A stretch of DNA of 64,000 nucleotides. It comes from Oenanthe sinensis (taxonomy: Eukaryota > Streptophyta > Magnoliopsida > Apiales > Apiaceae). A program made the translations under genes and the position numbers. The stretch spans positions 45,320,786 through 45,384,785 of the forward strand of contig CM053803.1 of NCBI GenBank assembly GCA_028671895.1, in the 5' to 3' direction. Shown here piece after piece: positions 23,645 to 35,101 of the stretch. Numbering within the stretch: position 1 is the first letter of the stretch; each line of letters begins with the position of its first letter. The notes under the pieces are model-generated. The model was given only the letters and a program-made list of their open reading frames with translations. It did not search any database and was not told where the DNA came from.

Positions 23645-23815
23645 AGTTAGGGTTAGGTTTAAATTGCAAGTAAGTTTCAATTGAAAAAGTTAGGGTTAGG
23701 TTTCATAAAGGTACGAATGTTATGTCTCTTTTTTCTCTTTTGTTTCATAAAGTTAGGGTTAGGGTTAGGTTTTATAACTAGGATTTGTCTCTGTTTTAAC
23801 TGAGGGTTAGGTTTC
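23645..23815. promoter_or_regulatory. Telomere-like TTAGGG stretches upstream of the transposase gene
   Basis: GTTAGGGTTAGG-type runs at 23646, 23690, 23752 and 23805, the longest holding three TTAGGG units. Read on the minus strand they contain AACCCTAA, the plant telo-box, known in promoters of growth-related genes. They lie in the likely promoter or leader region of the TnpD gene, about 850-1000 bp upstream of its ATG. A regulatory role is inferred only. Confidence 0.4.
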
Positions 23816-24659
23816 CTTTTTTGCAGGTAACTGAGGGTTTCAATTAGGGGTTTCAATTGGGGGTTTCAAAAAGGTATGCATCTGTATATTTTTTGTTTGT
23901 CTCTGTTTTATCTGTTTTTTGCTCAAATGTGGTTCAAAAGGACTCATAACTAGGATTAGTGAGGTAGTGTATGAATATTTGAGATGTCGAAGTCATATGG
24001 GTGTGTCACTCCGAGGAACTGGTTCCTTTTATATGTAAAGTGTAAAGTTGTGGCTTACTATTTTTGGTTGGTATGTTGCTAGCTGATGTAGTTTCATTCA
24101 ATTTTATGTTTCGGAATCTTAAACTAGCTGAAGTTAACTGTTATGAACTTTTTCTGGTGTTCATCTTGGAAGTAAACTTGTAGGAATTGTTTGTTGCTTA
24201 TGTTATAGTTTGTTTTAGTGGTCCAGTATTAGTGTGTTTTTCAGCGGAGAAGCTTGTCCCCATTTACGTGTGTATTATTTGTTTGTATTTTATCTTGATT
24301 GACTAATTATCAGTATTGCATGTGTTCTGTTTTTGGTCAGTTATCTTTGTGCGCGTTGAATTAATTTTTTTACTGTTGCAGGTGAATGGTTTTCATCTGC
24401 TGGTGCTAATTTCACTCCTCATATTGTGACGGTGAATGCTGGAGAGGTAGAATATTCGAAATAGTATTTACTCTTTCTCTAGAGTTGAATTCGTAGAGAA
24501 TGACATTTTGAATCTTGTTATATAGTATTCTTTAATATGCCTTTGTTATATAGTATTTTTTTAATGTATTTTAACTTGACATGTTAGTTATTTCCCATGT
24601 TACTGTGACTGGTGTCCGTTCCCTTTCTCATGTTAGTATTCTTTGTATAGGGTGTAACA

Positions 24660-27600
24660 ATGGACGATGATTATACAAGTTGGATAGGATTTCCGAAATA
24701 TAGTAAAGAATATAAAAAGGGGATAACCACATTTTTGGAAAATGCATTTCCCATTTATGCTAAAGGTGAAGAAATGAGGTGCCCCTGCAAAATATGTGTG
24801 AATCGTAATTGGCATTATCAAAATGTCATTTATGATCACCTAATTTGCCGTGGGCCTTCTCCTATACATTTGAAATGGATTTGTGAGGTTTCATGTACCA
24901 AAGTAGACGATAGTACTGAATTTATGGATTATGAAACGGGAATGGGCTTTGAAGACAATCTAGATCAGATGTTTAATTGTACGGGTAAGGGGTTTCAAGA
25001 TTTAGAAGACGGTAGTGATGATATAGCAAATGTAGAGGCTAGAAAGTTCTATCAGCTTGTTAGAGACGGAAAACAACCACTATACCCCGGTTGCTCTAAA
25101 TTCTCTCGATTAAGTTTTATGATCAGACTTTATCATTTAAAGTGTGTTCATGGAATTACCGAGTCTGCCTTTGGCGACTTACTAGGATTAATGAATGAAG
25201 CTTTTCCTGATGCCCGCCTACCTTTGTCTTTCAATGCTGCAAAGAACATGATTAGGGATTTAGGTCTCGATTATCAGAAAATACATGCATGCCCAAACAG
25301 TTGCATGTTGTACTGGGCTGAAAATAAAGATAAACAAGAATGCATAAATTGCGGTGTTTCTAGGTGGGTTATACAAGAAAAAAAAGGCATTGATGCGAAT
25401 GATGATCCACAAAAGTCGACATACAAAGTACCAGCAAACGTGATGAGGTACTTTCCGCTGAAACCAAGGTTGCAGAGGTTATTTATGTGCAAGGATTTTT
25501 CCAAATTAATGACATGGCATGCCGTGGGACGAAAAAAAGATGGGAAACTAAGACATCCGGCAGATGCTAAGGCTTGGAAGACAATGGATGCTAAGTATCC
25601 TGATTTTTCATCCGAAGTTCGGAATGTTAGTTTGGGAGTCGCGGCAGATGGATTCAATCCTTACCGTTCGATGAACTTAAGTCACAGTACATGGCCAATC
25701 GTATTGGTTAATTACAACCTCCCACCTTGGTTATGCATGAAACAAGAAAATTTAATTCTTTCAACATTAATATCCGGTCCAGTTTCCCCCAAAAACAATA
25801 TTGATGTGTATATGCAACCGTTAATTGCGGAGCTGAAAGAGTTATGGGAAGTCGGCGTCAAAACATATGATTCGTTTACTGATCAAAATTTCAACTTACG
25901 TGCGAGAGTGTTGTGGACTATCAGCGATTTTCCAGGATACACCATGTTGTCGGGTTGGAGCACAAAGGGCAAACTAGGGTGTCCTATCTGCCATTACGAG
26001 ACTTCATCAAATTATTTAAAACATAGCAGAAAAATGTGTTATATGAACCACAGAAAGTTTCTTGATCTTACGCACAAGTGGAGGCTGGATAAAAAAAGAT
26101 TTAACGGCCAAATTGAAATGGGTCAGAGTCCTGAAATTTTAACAGGATGTGATATTGAGGAGTTGTTATCTGGGTTTGTAAATCAGTTTGGGCTGAAGAA
26201 GAAGGAAAAGAATAAAGCTGCTTGCCCTTTCAAAAAGAAGTCGATTTTTTTCGAGTTGTCATATTGGAAACACAATCCACTTCGACATAACCTTGACGGC
26301 ATGCACATTGAGAAAAATGTTTGCGATAACATATTAGGTACTTTACTTAATATTGGTGGCAAATCAAAAGATCATTTAAGTGCTCGTAAAGATCTTCAAG
26401 AAATGGGTATAAGAAAGCCATTGCATCCTATTTTATCCGATGATGGGCAGCACCTTGAAATAAGAGCAGCGATATTTGACTTGACAAATAAGGAGAAAGA
26501 TATTTTTTGCTCTGTTTTAAGGAATACTAAATTGCCGTATGGTTGTGCCTCTAATATTAGTCGTTATGTGCATACGAAGGATAGAACAGTAGTGGGGTAT
26601 AAAAGCCATGACGCTCATTTCATGCTCCACTACATGTTAGAATTTGCCGTGAAAAAGACATTAAAACCCGAGGTTGCATTACCGCTGATGAGATTAAGTG
26701 CATTCCTAAGATCTCTATGGAGCAAGGTGATTAATCTGGATGATCTTAAGAAGTTACAACAAGAAATTATCGAGGTTCTCTGCCAATTTAAGATGATTTT
26801 TCCACCGGCTTTCTTTGACATAATGGTGCACCTGCTTATTCATCTATGCGCAGAAATTGAACTTGGTGGAACACTGCACAGTCGAAACATGTTTCCTATA
26901 GAGCGATATCTTGCAAAGTTGAAGTCGTACGTTCGTAATAGAAATAAACCGGAAGGTTCCATTACAGAAGGTTACCTGGCCGAAGAATGTGTGACATTTT
27001 GTTCAAGATTTTTGGGTGGTGATGAAGCAACTGATTCTAGAGGATGTGAAACAAAAGCGGAGTATCATATTGGAACACGGAGGAATAAAAATGGAAATAT
27101 TTTCAATTTAAATGATGAGGCTTGGAAGGAAAGTCATCGCTACGTTTTGTTCAATTCTGCTAACGAGGAAGTAGAGAGGTTAATCAAGTAAGTTATTTAA
27201 CCTCTTAATTAATTTTAATGTGTAATCAGAACCTCTAATTAATTTTAATGCATAATCTGAACTCATTAACTATATTAACAAAAAATTAATGCATAGGGAT
27301 CATCAAGCTTTAGTGGATAATGATACAAATTTGGGAAGACTCAAGAGGGCACGAACACACACCGAAGAGTTTTGGAAGTGGCTAAAAGAAGAGGTCATAA
27401 AAAAGGTCAATGTTCCAAAAGAAGTGGAGGTGCTAGCATTTGGACCTAATAGAATAGCAAAGAGGTTTTCTGGTTATGTTGTTAATGGTTATCGATTCCA
27501 TACAAGGTTTAGGGATTCTCGATGTACAACACAAAATAGTGGCGTATTTTTGACTGCCCAAACAACTAGCTTTGCAAATTCAAGAGATCAGAACCCTGTA

Positions 27601-28017
27601 ATTCAGGATGTCAACTACTACGGATCGATAGAAGAAATTGTGGAACTCGATTATTGGGGAGAATTTTCAGTTGTCCTATTTAAGTGTCGCTGGTACCAAG
27701 AAGAGAAAGATCTACACGGTCATACTCGAGTAAATTTTAAAAAATTAAGCCACAAATCTGATCCTTATGTCCTTGCTTCGCAAGTTCAACAAGTGTTTTA
27801 TGTCGAAGATCCAATTGAAAAGCTGGTGCACTATGTCATTAAGAAAATTCCTAGGGAATGGTGTGATGCTGGAAACATAAACACACACGAAGAAGATGGC
27901 AACAATCATGATCTGCATGATACTGACTATCTTCAAGCAATAGAAAATCCAACTGTTGAAACTAGTTGGTGTAGGAATGATATCCCCTCGGCAAAAGTTC
28001 TTGTTGAGGATATTTAA
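24660..28017 (+). CDS. CACTA transposase, TnpD/tnp2 type, 2 exons
   Basis: Exons 24660-27187 and 27297-28017, with a GT-AG intron of 109 bp that keeps frame, encode about 1082 residues without a stop. Domain order from family knowledge: transposase-associated N-terminal domain (about 5-75, with RCPCKICVN), tnp2 transposase core (about 150-500, with FRYHL-like MIRLYHLKCVHG, CPICHYET and LDGMHIEKNVCDNI), DUF4218 (about 690-800, with PPAFFDIMVHLLIHL and FPIERYLAKLK), and DUF4216 in exon 2 (DYWGEFSVVLFKCRWY). The protein cuts and joins CACTA ends in the nucleus. An upstream leader with further non-coding exons is possible. Nothing looks broken, so activity is plausible. Confidence 0.95.
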
Positions 28018-28383
28018 ATAAAATGACATTCTACTTTATTTGTTTAATATGTGTATTAGAGATGACAATTCTTGTTGTCGTGTTAAAATTATTTGCATTT
28101 AGTGTAATCTGTTGTCTTATTTTAATGTAATGTATTGCTTGTTGTCTTTGTTTAATTTAGATATTGTGATTCATTATTTTAGTTTAGTTTAATATATTTT
28201 ATTAGTTTAATTTACTGTATTTCTTAGTTTATATTTGGCTTAAATTTAACTAGTTTTTGTATGTTATGTCTGTGAACTTGCTTATTACTTAGAATGCTTA
28301 AATTTAACTTGTTTATTTTTACATACATTGCTCGCTGCCTCTGTTATCATTTGTAGAGAATGACATTTTGAATCTTGTACAGG

Positions 28384-31300
28384 ATGGCAGAAACTATAAA
28401 TGTCAGATTCTTCTACAATGGAGATTTTCGGAGGAAGGATTATATTGGTGGAGACACTCTTGTTATAAGCCGCGTAGAGGCTGAAGAATTTTCTTATACA
28501 GTGCTAATGGAATTTGTGAAAGATTACCTAAAATTCAATGAAATAGGAGGAGTCTATATTAAAGAAGGAAGTGGTGTTGGTTGGAAGCTACTAACAAATG
28601 ACAAGGAGGTGATGGAACTGGTAAATGTCCACATTAATGGACATGATGTGTGTTTTTATGTAGACACCATTGTTGACACTGAAATTGAGCCGAGAAGTGA
28701 AATGCAACCATGGGTGGTCATAAGGCCAAGGAAAAATATATATCAAGGTATAATTATTAATTCTGAAGCTTTATGACTTGTTCACCAAAATTGCTCCATA
28801 TTTGTATTATGAAATTCATTTCTTGGTACAGGTTCAGCGAAGAAACCACCAAAGCGCAGGTTTGTTACAACACATGACCTCCAGCAGCAGAAGGGGATGA
28901 AAAAGGATCAACAAGTCAGCAAGCCCACTACCAAGTCACCTGGACTGGGCAAGAGGAAGAATTTACCATTAACGCCAGATTTCGTGAAAAATCAGGGAGC
29001 TAAAGGGTCTGTTAGAAGGAAATTGGACTTACAAAAGGGTACAAGTGGAGGAGAATGTGCTGATGATATTGATAGTTCTACTGAGGTATTACTACTCTTA
29101 AAATACCTTTCTACAGTACTTTAGCATCGAATATTAGAGAAATCAAATCAATAAATTTTAATATCCATGCTTAATTACTAGCTTCTTCTTTGTAGTTGTA
29201 TTTTCATATCCATGCTTAATTACAAGTGGACTCATAAATAGACAAGTTTTAATATCAAAACTTACTGTGACTCTGTAATTAATAAGATTATAAGATGCAT
29301 ACAACATATATGTTGCATTGCGTAGCACCTCACACCCTTTTTACCATTTTTTCCGAAATAAGTATAGCATTCTTTATGGCATGACATGCAAAATTTAATT
29401 TTAATATATTGGATACTTAAATAATGTTGTGTTTAAATATTCTTGGTACTTATTGCAGTTACCACCACCACCGCCGCTGACACAAATTGAAAAAGACAGA
29501 ATGGATCGAATACAACGAAACAATCAGGTTTTAAATGAACTTGGGGTGAAAAGGATGGTCACTGATTTGAATGGTCTTGCAGCTGAAACATTGAAACAAA
29601 AAGATAAAGCTCAGGAGGAATGTGATGATTATATTCCGGAAAATGAAGATGAAGATGATAGCGATGATACATCCGAGGTATGATAGTGGTTAAACTGTTA
29701 ATTGCTTGTTATTTTTTCCTCACATAAAATGTTAAACCTCATACTCAACTCCTAATAATTATAGAGAATACAAAATGTGAAGAAAGATAAGTTGTTACTT
29801 GGACCACGAACTCGATCGCGAGTTAGTGCTGCTGCTGCTGCAACAGAGGAAGCGAAGAAATCTGGCAAGAAAAAGGAGAAAGTGTCAAGTTTATCTCAAC
29901 CACAGTTTTTGAAGCCAACATGTAGTAAACTTTTAAAAACGTGTGGGAATTCTGGCGGACCTGGTACAATAAATGCTTATTTTGATATGCGAGAACGTCA
30001 AAGGCAGGGCATTCTAGATCCAACAACGGAAAATGTTCCCGAATCAAACATGGAAAATGTTACAGAAGAAGAAACTGAAATAGGTAATGTGTGAGTCTCA
30101 CAGTTTTGTTGACTTGAACTATGTAGTATGATTGAAGATAGACTTTTTAGTTTGTAATGGTTAAGTTTTTGCATGCAAGCTGATTCATTTTTTTTAATGT
30201 GTACCTGGTAGAAAAAGTGGCAGCTCCTAGAAAATGGAGAGGGATGACAAAATTGACAGCTGTTCATGGAAGGAGTCGTGATGAAAGACCTGTCATATTT
30301 TTGAATAAACGGGGTCAACCGGTTGGAAATATTCGAAAAGAGCTGAGTAATTTTTTGGGCACAGTTGTGAAGGAAAATGTGTCGCTTACTTATATCAATT
30401 GGCGCCTTGTTCCTTCAACAGTGAAAGATTATATGTGGAAGAATACTAGGGTGGACTCTAATACATAAGCCTTAATTTCACTTAACTTCCATGTTTATAC
30501 ATTGAATTGATCGATTTTAACTTAAATGTATTGTAAAACTGTAGGACCATTATATTATTCCGGAAGATGGCCGAACTTGGGTGGAAAAGACACTTAATTC
30601 ATCATGGAGGGTGCACAAATCTCGTATGAAGGCGAAGTATTATACAAAGTATCAGACCGACGATGAGAGGATTGCCAACATGCCAAAATCAATTCCACTA
30701 GAGGATTTTATACTCCTGGTGAAGTACTGGGGAGATGAGTCAGTTGAGGTATTGTATATAATTATCTAAATATATATATATATATTAGTAGTACATTATA
30801 TTAAGGTGTAATCGAAAGTCCCTTGTTGAAATCGTGGAAGTATAAGTATTTAGAATTGTATCAAGTAGCCAAACTCTTGTTAATGTGGATGGCCTGTTAT
30901 ATACTTCGATTTGTTGGATGTGTGAATTAGGGAACTGAAATTTCCAGTAGGAGTGTCACTGTATCTTATTTGTAATTTTTTTTAGCAAACTTCGTTAGTA
31001 ACACACTCAATTTTACCTTTTTATACCAAACTATTGCCTGTTATAATGCAACTTTGTTGAGTGAGTGTATCTATATGGGCATATATTTGGTCTAACCTAC
31101 CTAGAGCAAATTAGAAATGGAAGTGGTTGACTTTAGCTTTCATTTGCATCTGTTTTGTAGTTTACTTATTATAAACCTTGTGTGTGTGTGTAAATATATA
31201 TATCATTGGTAGCAGATAAATTCATTTGTTTCAGTGGTTACATTGCATGCCAGTTCTAAATGTTTTTTTTTAATTTTAACAGAAATTATCTGTGGAAAAT

Positions 31301-32179
31301 AAAGCGCGTCGTGATTCCATAGATGACGTCCACAATCTAGGCCCAAAAAGTATGGCACAAGTCAGAGATAAGTTGGTACGTGTCTTTCTTTTAGTAACTA
31401 ACACACCCCCACACCCCCACACACTTTAGGATTTAGTTGGTTCAATACTAAATAATTAATAATTACATGATTTATTATGAGAAATTCATATATTTATATA
31501 TAAAATAATTGTATGACTTTTATTGAATGCTAACATAGAGCCTGCATAACAAAATTCTTTTTTATTATAACAGAAAAAGGGAAACCCTAACCCTGCATCG
31601 CCATCAGATGCTGAGGTTTATTTCAAATCTCGTGAGCGAGAAAAAGGTCGAAAATACAAGACCAATGTAGTTGAAATTGAAAAAAGGATGGTAAGTAATT
31701 TTACATTTGTATATAGTGAGTATTAGTAACAAAATCTGTAAAGTTCTTCGTTGAAATGTATATTATAATTTGTTGTATGAAATTGGTCGTAACTTGATTA
31801 ATATTTCACAACCTTTTTTTAGGGAGAGATCAAGAAGAAGATGGCTGCAGGAGAGGATGTGGACAGTCTAGTTGCTAATGGCAAGTCTCATGGTCGAGAA
31901 TGGCTCAAGGGAAGGCACGGTAAAAGTCCAGCTTTGGCATCAACCAGTTCTGTTACGGCTGATAATGCAGACCCTTACTTGCATGATCTAACTGAAAAGA
32001 TAAGACGAGAAATTCAGGCTGAATTCGATGCAAAGCTGAAGAAGAACAATGCAATGTTGCTGAAAAAACTAGGAGAAGCTAATCCTGGTTTAAATCTTGA
32101 TATTGGTGACTACTGTCCAATATTTTCAAGCGAGGAGGATGAAAATGCCACTCCGTTGACCGGTGGGGCTACCTCTTAG
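28384..32179 (+). CDS. CACTA second gene (TnpA position; PB1-like plus Transposase_24-like), 9 exons
   Basis: Nine exons can be joined in frame with GT-AG introns: 28384-28747, 28832-29085, 29459-29677, 29765-30083, 30212-30450, 30545-30748, 31283-31375, 31574-31690, 31823-32179, giving about 721 residues. The N-terminal 100 residues (INVRFFYNGDF, YIGGDTLVISRVEAEEFSY) resemble the PB1-like domain seen at the start of plant Mutator transposases. A basic, proline-containing linker follows. The block in exons 5-8 (LTAVHGRSRDERPVIF, FLNKRGQPVG, SWRVHKSRMKAKYY, GPKSMAQVRDKL) matches the plant Ptta/En/Spm Transposase_24 pattern. The C-terminus (exon 9) looks coiled-coil. By position it should be the DNA-binding partner that recognises the subterminal words. 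The donor of exon 5 (AGG|GTGGAC) is weak. Confidence 0.82.
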
Positions 32180-32329
32180 CTTCTTGTTCAACGTAATATC
32201 TTTTGGTACTTTGTGGTTTCTTTTGGTAATATGTAAACTTGGTAATTTAGAATTGTGCTTTGATACATTTGGTGATGTACATTTCTGAATTGGTGTTGGG
32301 ATTTTGAATGGTTTGTCAGCAGGTTTAAT

Positions 32330-33073
32330 TTAATGGGAATAACATATTTACAAATATTATATTGCAATTTTTTTTTACTACTGTTACATTTGCTTCTAAT
32401 ATTAATGTTGCAAAATTCACACATTGTGTTGCATTATTCAAAAGGTCTACTGTTACATTATAAGATAAAAGTGTTACATTTGACTATAAAAAGTGTTACT
32501 TTAAAGAAAAAAGACAGTGTTGCAATAGAGGAAATAGTGTTGCATTAGAGTCAAGTATTATGTTGCATTTGATAGGTGGGCCCCACAATCCCACATCATT
32601 AGTGGGCCCCACTCAGCAGTGACACATCAGAATTGCCACGTCAGCAATGGGCCCCACCAAGTGGGGCCCATTGCTGACGTGGCAATTCTGACGTGTCACT
32701 GCTGAGTGGAGCCCATCGATGACGTGGCAGTGCTGATGTGGCACTGCTGACGTGCACTGCTGACATGGATGTTGGGGCCCAGTTGCTGATATGGCAGTTG
32801 TGGGTCCCACCTTTTGACCCCATTTAATCAGTTTTTTTGAAAACTAATGCAACGCAATCTACTGTTACTTTTGGCCAATAAAGCGTTGCATTAGGGCCTT
32901 AATGCAACACTTTTCCTACTGTTACATTTGAAAACTAAAGCGTTGCATTAGATAGCAAATGCAGCGCTCGCAGATGCAATGGCAAAATCGCGTTGCATTA
33001 GGCCTAATGCAACGTAAAATGGGTCAGATGTAACAGAATGGCAGTGTTGCATCAGGCCATCTATGGCGTAGTG
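32330..33073. repeat. Right subterminal region of the CACTA element
   Basis: Dense GTGTTGCATT, TGTTACATT and AATGCAAC words in both orientations from about 32380 to the end, mirroring the left side. In the middle lie GTGGGGCCC and TGACGTGGCA repeats, including the large hairpin at 32609-32709. Confidence 0.88.
32609..32709. repeat. Near-perfect 49-bp hairpin in the right subterminal region
   Basis: Arms 32609-32657 and 32661-32709 are reverse complements with a single mismatch (ACATCAG versus ACGTCAG), separated by CAA. The tip is GGGCCCCAC-CAA-GTGGGGCCC. GC content is well above the surroundings. Confidence 0.95.
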
Positions 33074-33076
33074 CAA

Positions 33077-35034
33077 GACACCCTCCAAACACTGAAACCC
33101 AGTCACTTTTGCCTACCTCTACAGTCTCCCAAAAGACTGTAGTTATAAAACACACCTCTCAACAGGGCACAAGTAAAAGGAATGGCAAATCAGTGAAAGA
33201 ATTGTCTCCTAAAAAGAGAAAATTGGTTGATGAAGATACAGATTCTGATGAAGGGTTGATTTTTCCTAAGAGAAAAATGGTTAAGAAGGCTTCTGAGATA
33301 CCTCCTGCACCTTTTATGAAGCCATTCACAGTGAATCCAATGACTGAAGTGAAAAAGAAGAGGAGAAGATTAGTCAAGGCTGCAATCTCTGATGCTGCAA
33401 ATACTGAAGGGTTAAACTCTGATGCAACAATAAACTCTGATGTCCTAATCTCTGATCAGCCACATCCTCAAGATTTAAACTCTGAATACATCTTAAACTC
33501 TGAGCCAACATATCCTCTAAACTCTGATGTCTTGAAAAACTCTGATAAAGCATGGCGTTGCTGGAAGGCAAATATTCCTCAGAAGGAACCTGGATTACCA
33601 GTTCTAATTGAGAACATGATTCTTCGGTATGTCAAGTCAAAAGCTTAATGATGGACAAATGTTGCCCATTATAACCGTGAATGTATTAGACGGGGGGGGG
33701 GGGGGTACTGTTGACAAGACAGTCTGTAGGAAAAATTTGGGGAAATTATCTAATCTTTGGCTCAAGGCTGAACAAGAGCGACAACACAATTATTTGAAAG
33801 ATGGGCCATATGTCACTCTAGATGAAGCTGTTCCTATAACAGTATCTGATTCTCCTGCTCATTCACCTAAATAAATTATTAAAGAGATTTCTTATGAAAG
33901 AGTTAGGGAGCTGGCAGAAGAAATAAGGAAAGAGATGGAAGCTAAGAAATATAAATCAACTTCAGCCTCTCCTAGTTCAAAACAATTTTCAAGGAAAAAG
34001 AAGAAGATAGTCTCTTTTAGCCAAGACACACAAGAACCTACTTCTCAAAGTGAATTAGCAGTCAATGAATGGCCAGGCACACAAGAACCTCTGGTAGCAG
34101 ATCCTGTTGTTACTGATGTTGAAGGCCAAACTCTGGCAGAGTCTAGCCCACAAGAACCTTCACCTCAAAGTGGTGAAGCAGCTGCTGACAAAACTCAGGT
34201 CCCACAACTACCAATCACCAATTTTGTGATTGCAGACCAATATATGGAGGTGCACATAAACTATGATGTTAATCCATTTGCATTCTCTGATGCAATTTTG
34301 GTGCAACCTCTTTTTGCAAAGCCATTGGACACTCCATCAGACTCTACAAATGCTCAAGGTATAAACTCTGACTTTTCTTCAGAATTTACATACTCTGATA
34401 GCATAAGTTCAGACTTTATATATCCATCTTTTACTGTTGGAATGACCATGGATAGTCCTGGAAAGGAACTCTCTATCCCTATGACCACAGATCTCCTTTA
34501 TCATCCACCTCGTATTTCTGTAGGTTATTATGATTTGAGCCTTTCTTGTGAGTTAGATATGAGACATAAGTTAGATACTTGTAGTGAACAAACTTTGACT
34601 CTCAAAAGTTATGAGATGTATGATGTGAGATGTAATGATATTACTTTAATATAAAAGAGTGTCTTAGGGTGTTTTGTTCTTTTTACAGGTACTCAGAGTA
34701 TACATGACACAGGCTCTACTGCTCAATATATCCCTCACTCTCTAAACTCTCAGGTGCCAAACTCTGATGTTCTTGCAGATGATGAAAATGCAAACTCTGA
34801 GGATTCAAACTTAGAAATGAAGGTGTCTCAAAGATTAGACTCAAGTTTGTTAGTGATTATCCAATTTAAACTCTCAAGATTGCTATTGATATGCTAAAGA
34901 ATGCAAAACTAGTTGAAGAGATTATAGCCAGATTGGAAATTCTCAATGCAATCAAAGAGATAAATGAAAGGGAAGAGAAAGAGAAGAAAGCAAAGTATGA
35001 TCTTTTCATGCAAAAACAACAACAACTTCAATAG
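33077..35034 (+). pseudogene. post-pol (env-like) ORF, 3' part, right of the CACTA element
   Basis: The reading frame resumes exactly after the duplicated CAA. Segments: 33109-33648, 33629-33874, 33935-34654, and a last part to about 35034 ending in Gln codons. The protein is hydrophilic, rich in Lys, Glu and Ser, with Asn-Ser-Asp/Glu repeats written by AACTCTGA words at 33410-33545 and again near 34370 and 34735-34800. No signal peptide or membrane span is visible here. A 13-14 base G run at 33692-33705 and frameshifts near 33640 and 33872 break it. Confidence 0.65.
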
Positions 35035-35101
35035 AAAAAATAGTTAGGTTTGATATCTTGTATTAATTTGTAAAATTGTATCTTTCCAAATTAGGGGAGA
35101 T

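Larger units (their letters stand above)
20610..33073 (+). mobile_element. Complete CACTA (En/Spm) DNA transposon, 12.5 kb
   Basis: Ends are CACTACGCCATAAATGGCC on the left and, from the other strand, CACTACGCCATAGATGGCC on the right. The TIRs match at 28 of the first 31 positions. The 3-bp target duplication CAA (20607-20609 and 33074-33076) is perfect. Inside are word-rich subterminal regions on both sides, a 176-bp tandem array, a spliced TnpD-type transposase gene (24660-28017) and a spliced TnpA-position gene (28384-32179), both open. All parts needed for an autonomous element appear present. Confidence 0.96.

Noticed and set aside
23645..23815. A true chromosome end or telomere fusion
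   Set aside because: The runs have at most three units and lie inside a complete CACTA element, so they are short motifs, not a telomere.
25274..25657. Minus-strand 127-codon ORF inside the transposase gene
   Set aside because: It is a shadow of the TnpD coding strand with no domain; the same applies to 24633-24839, 26630-26821 and 27745-28029.
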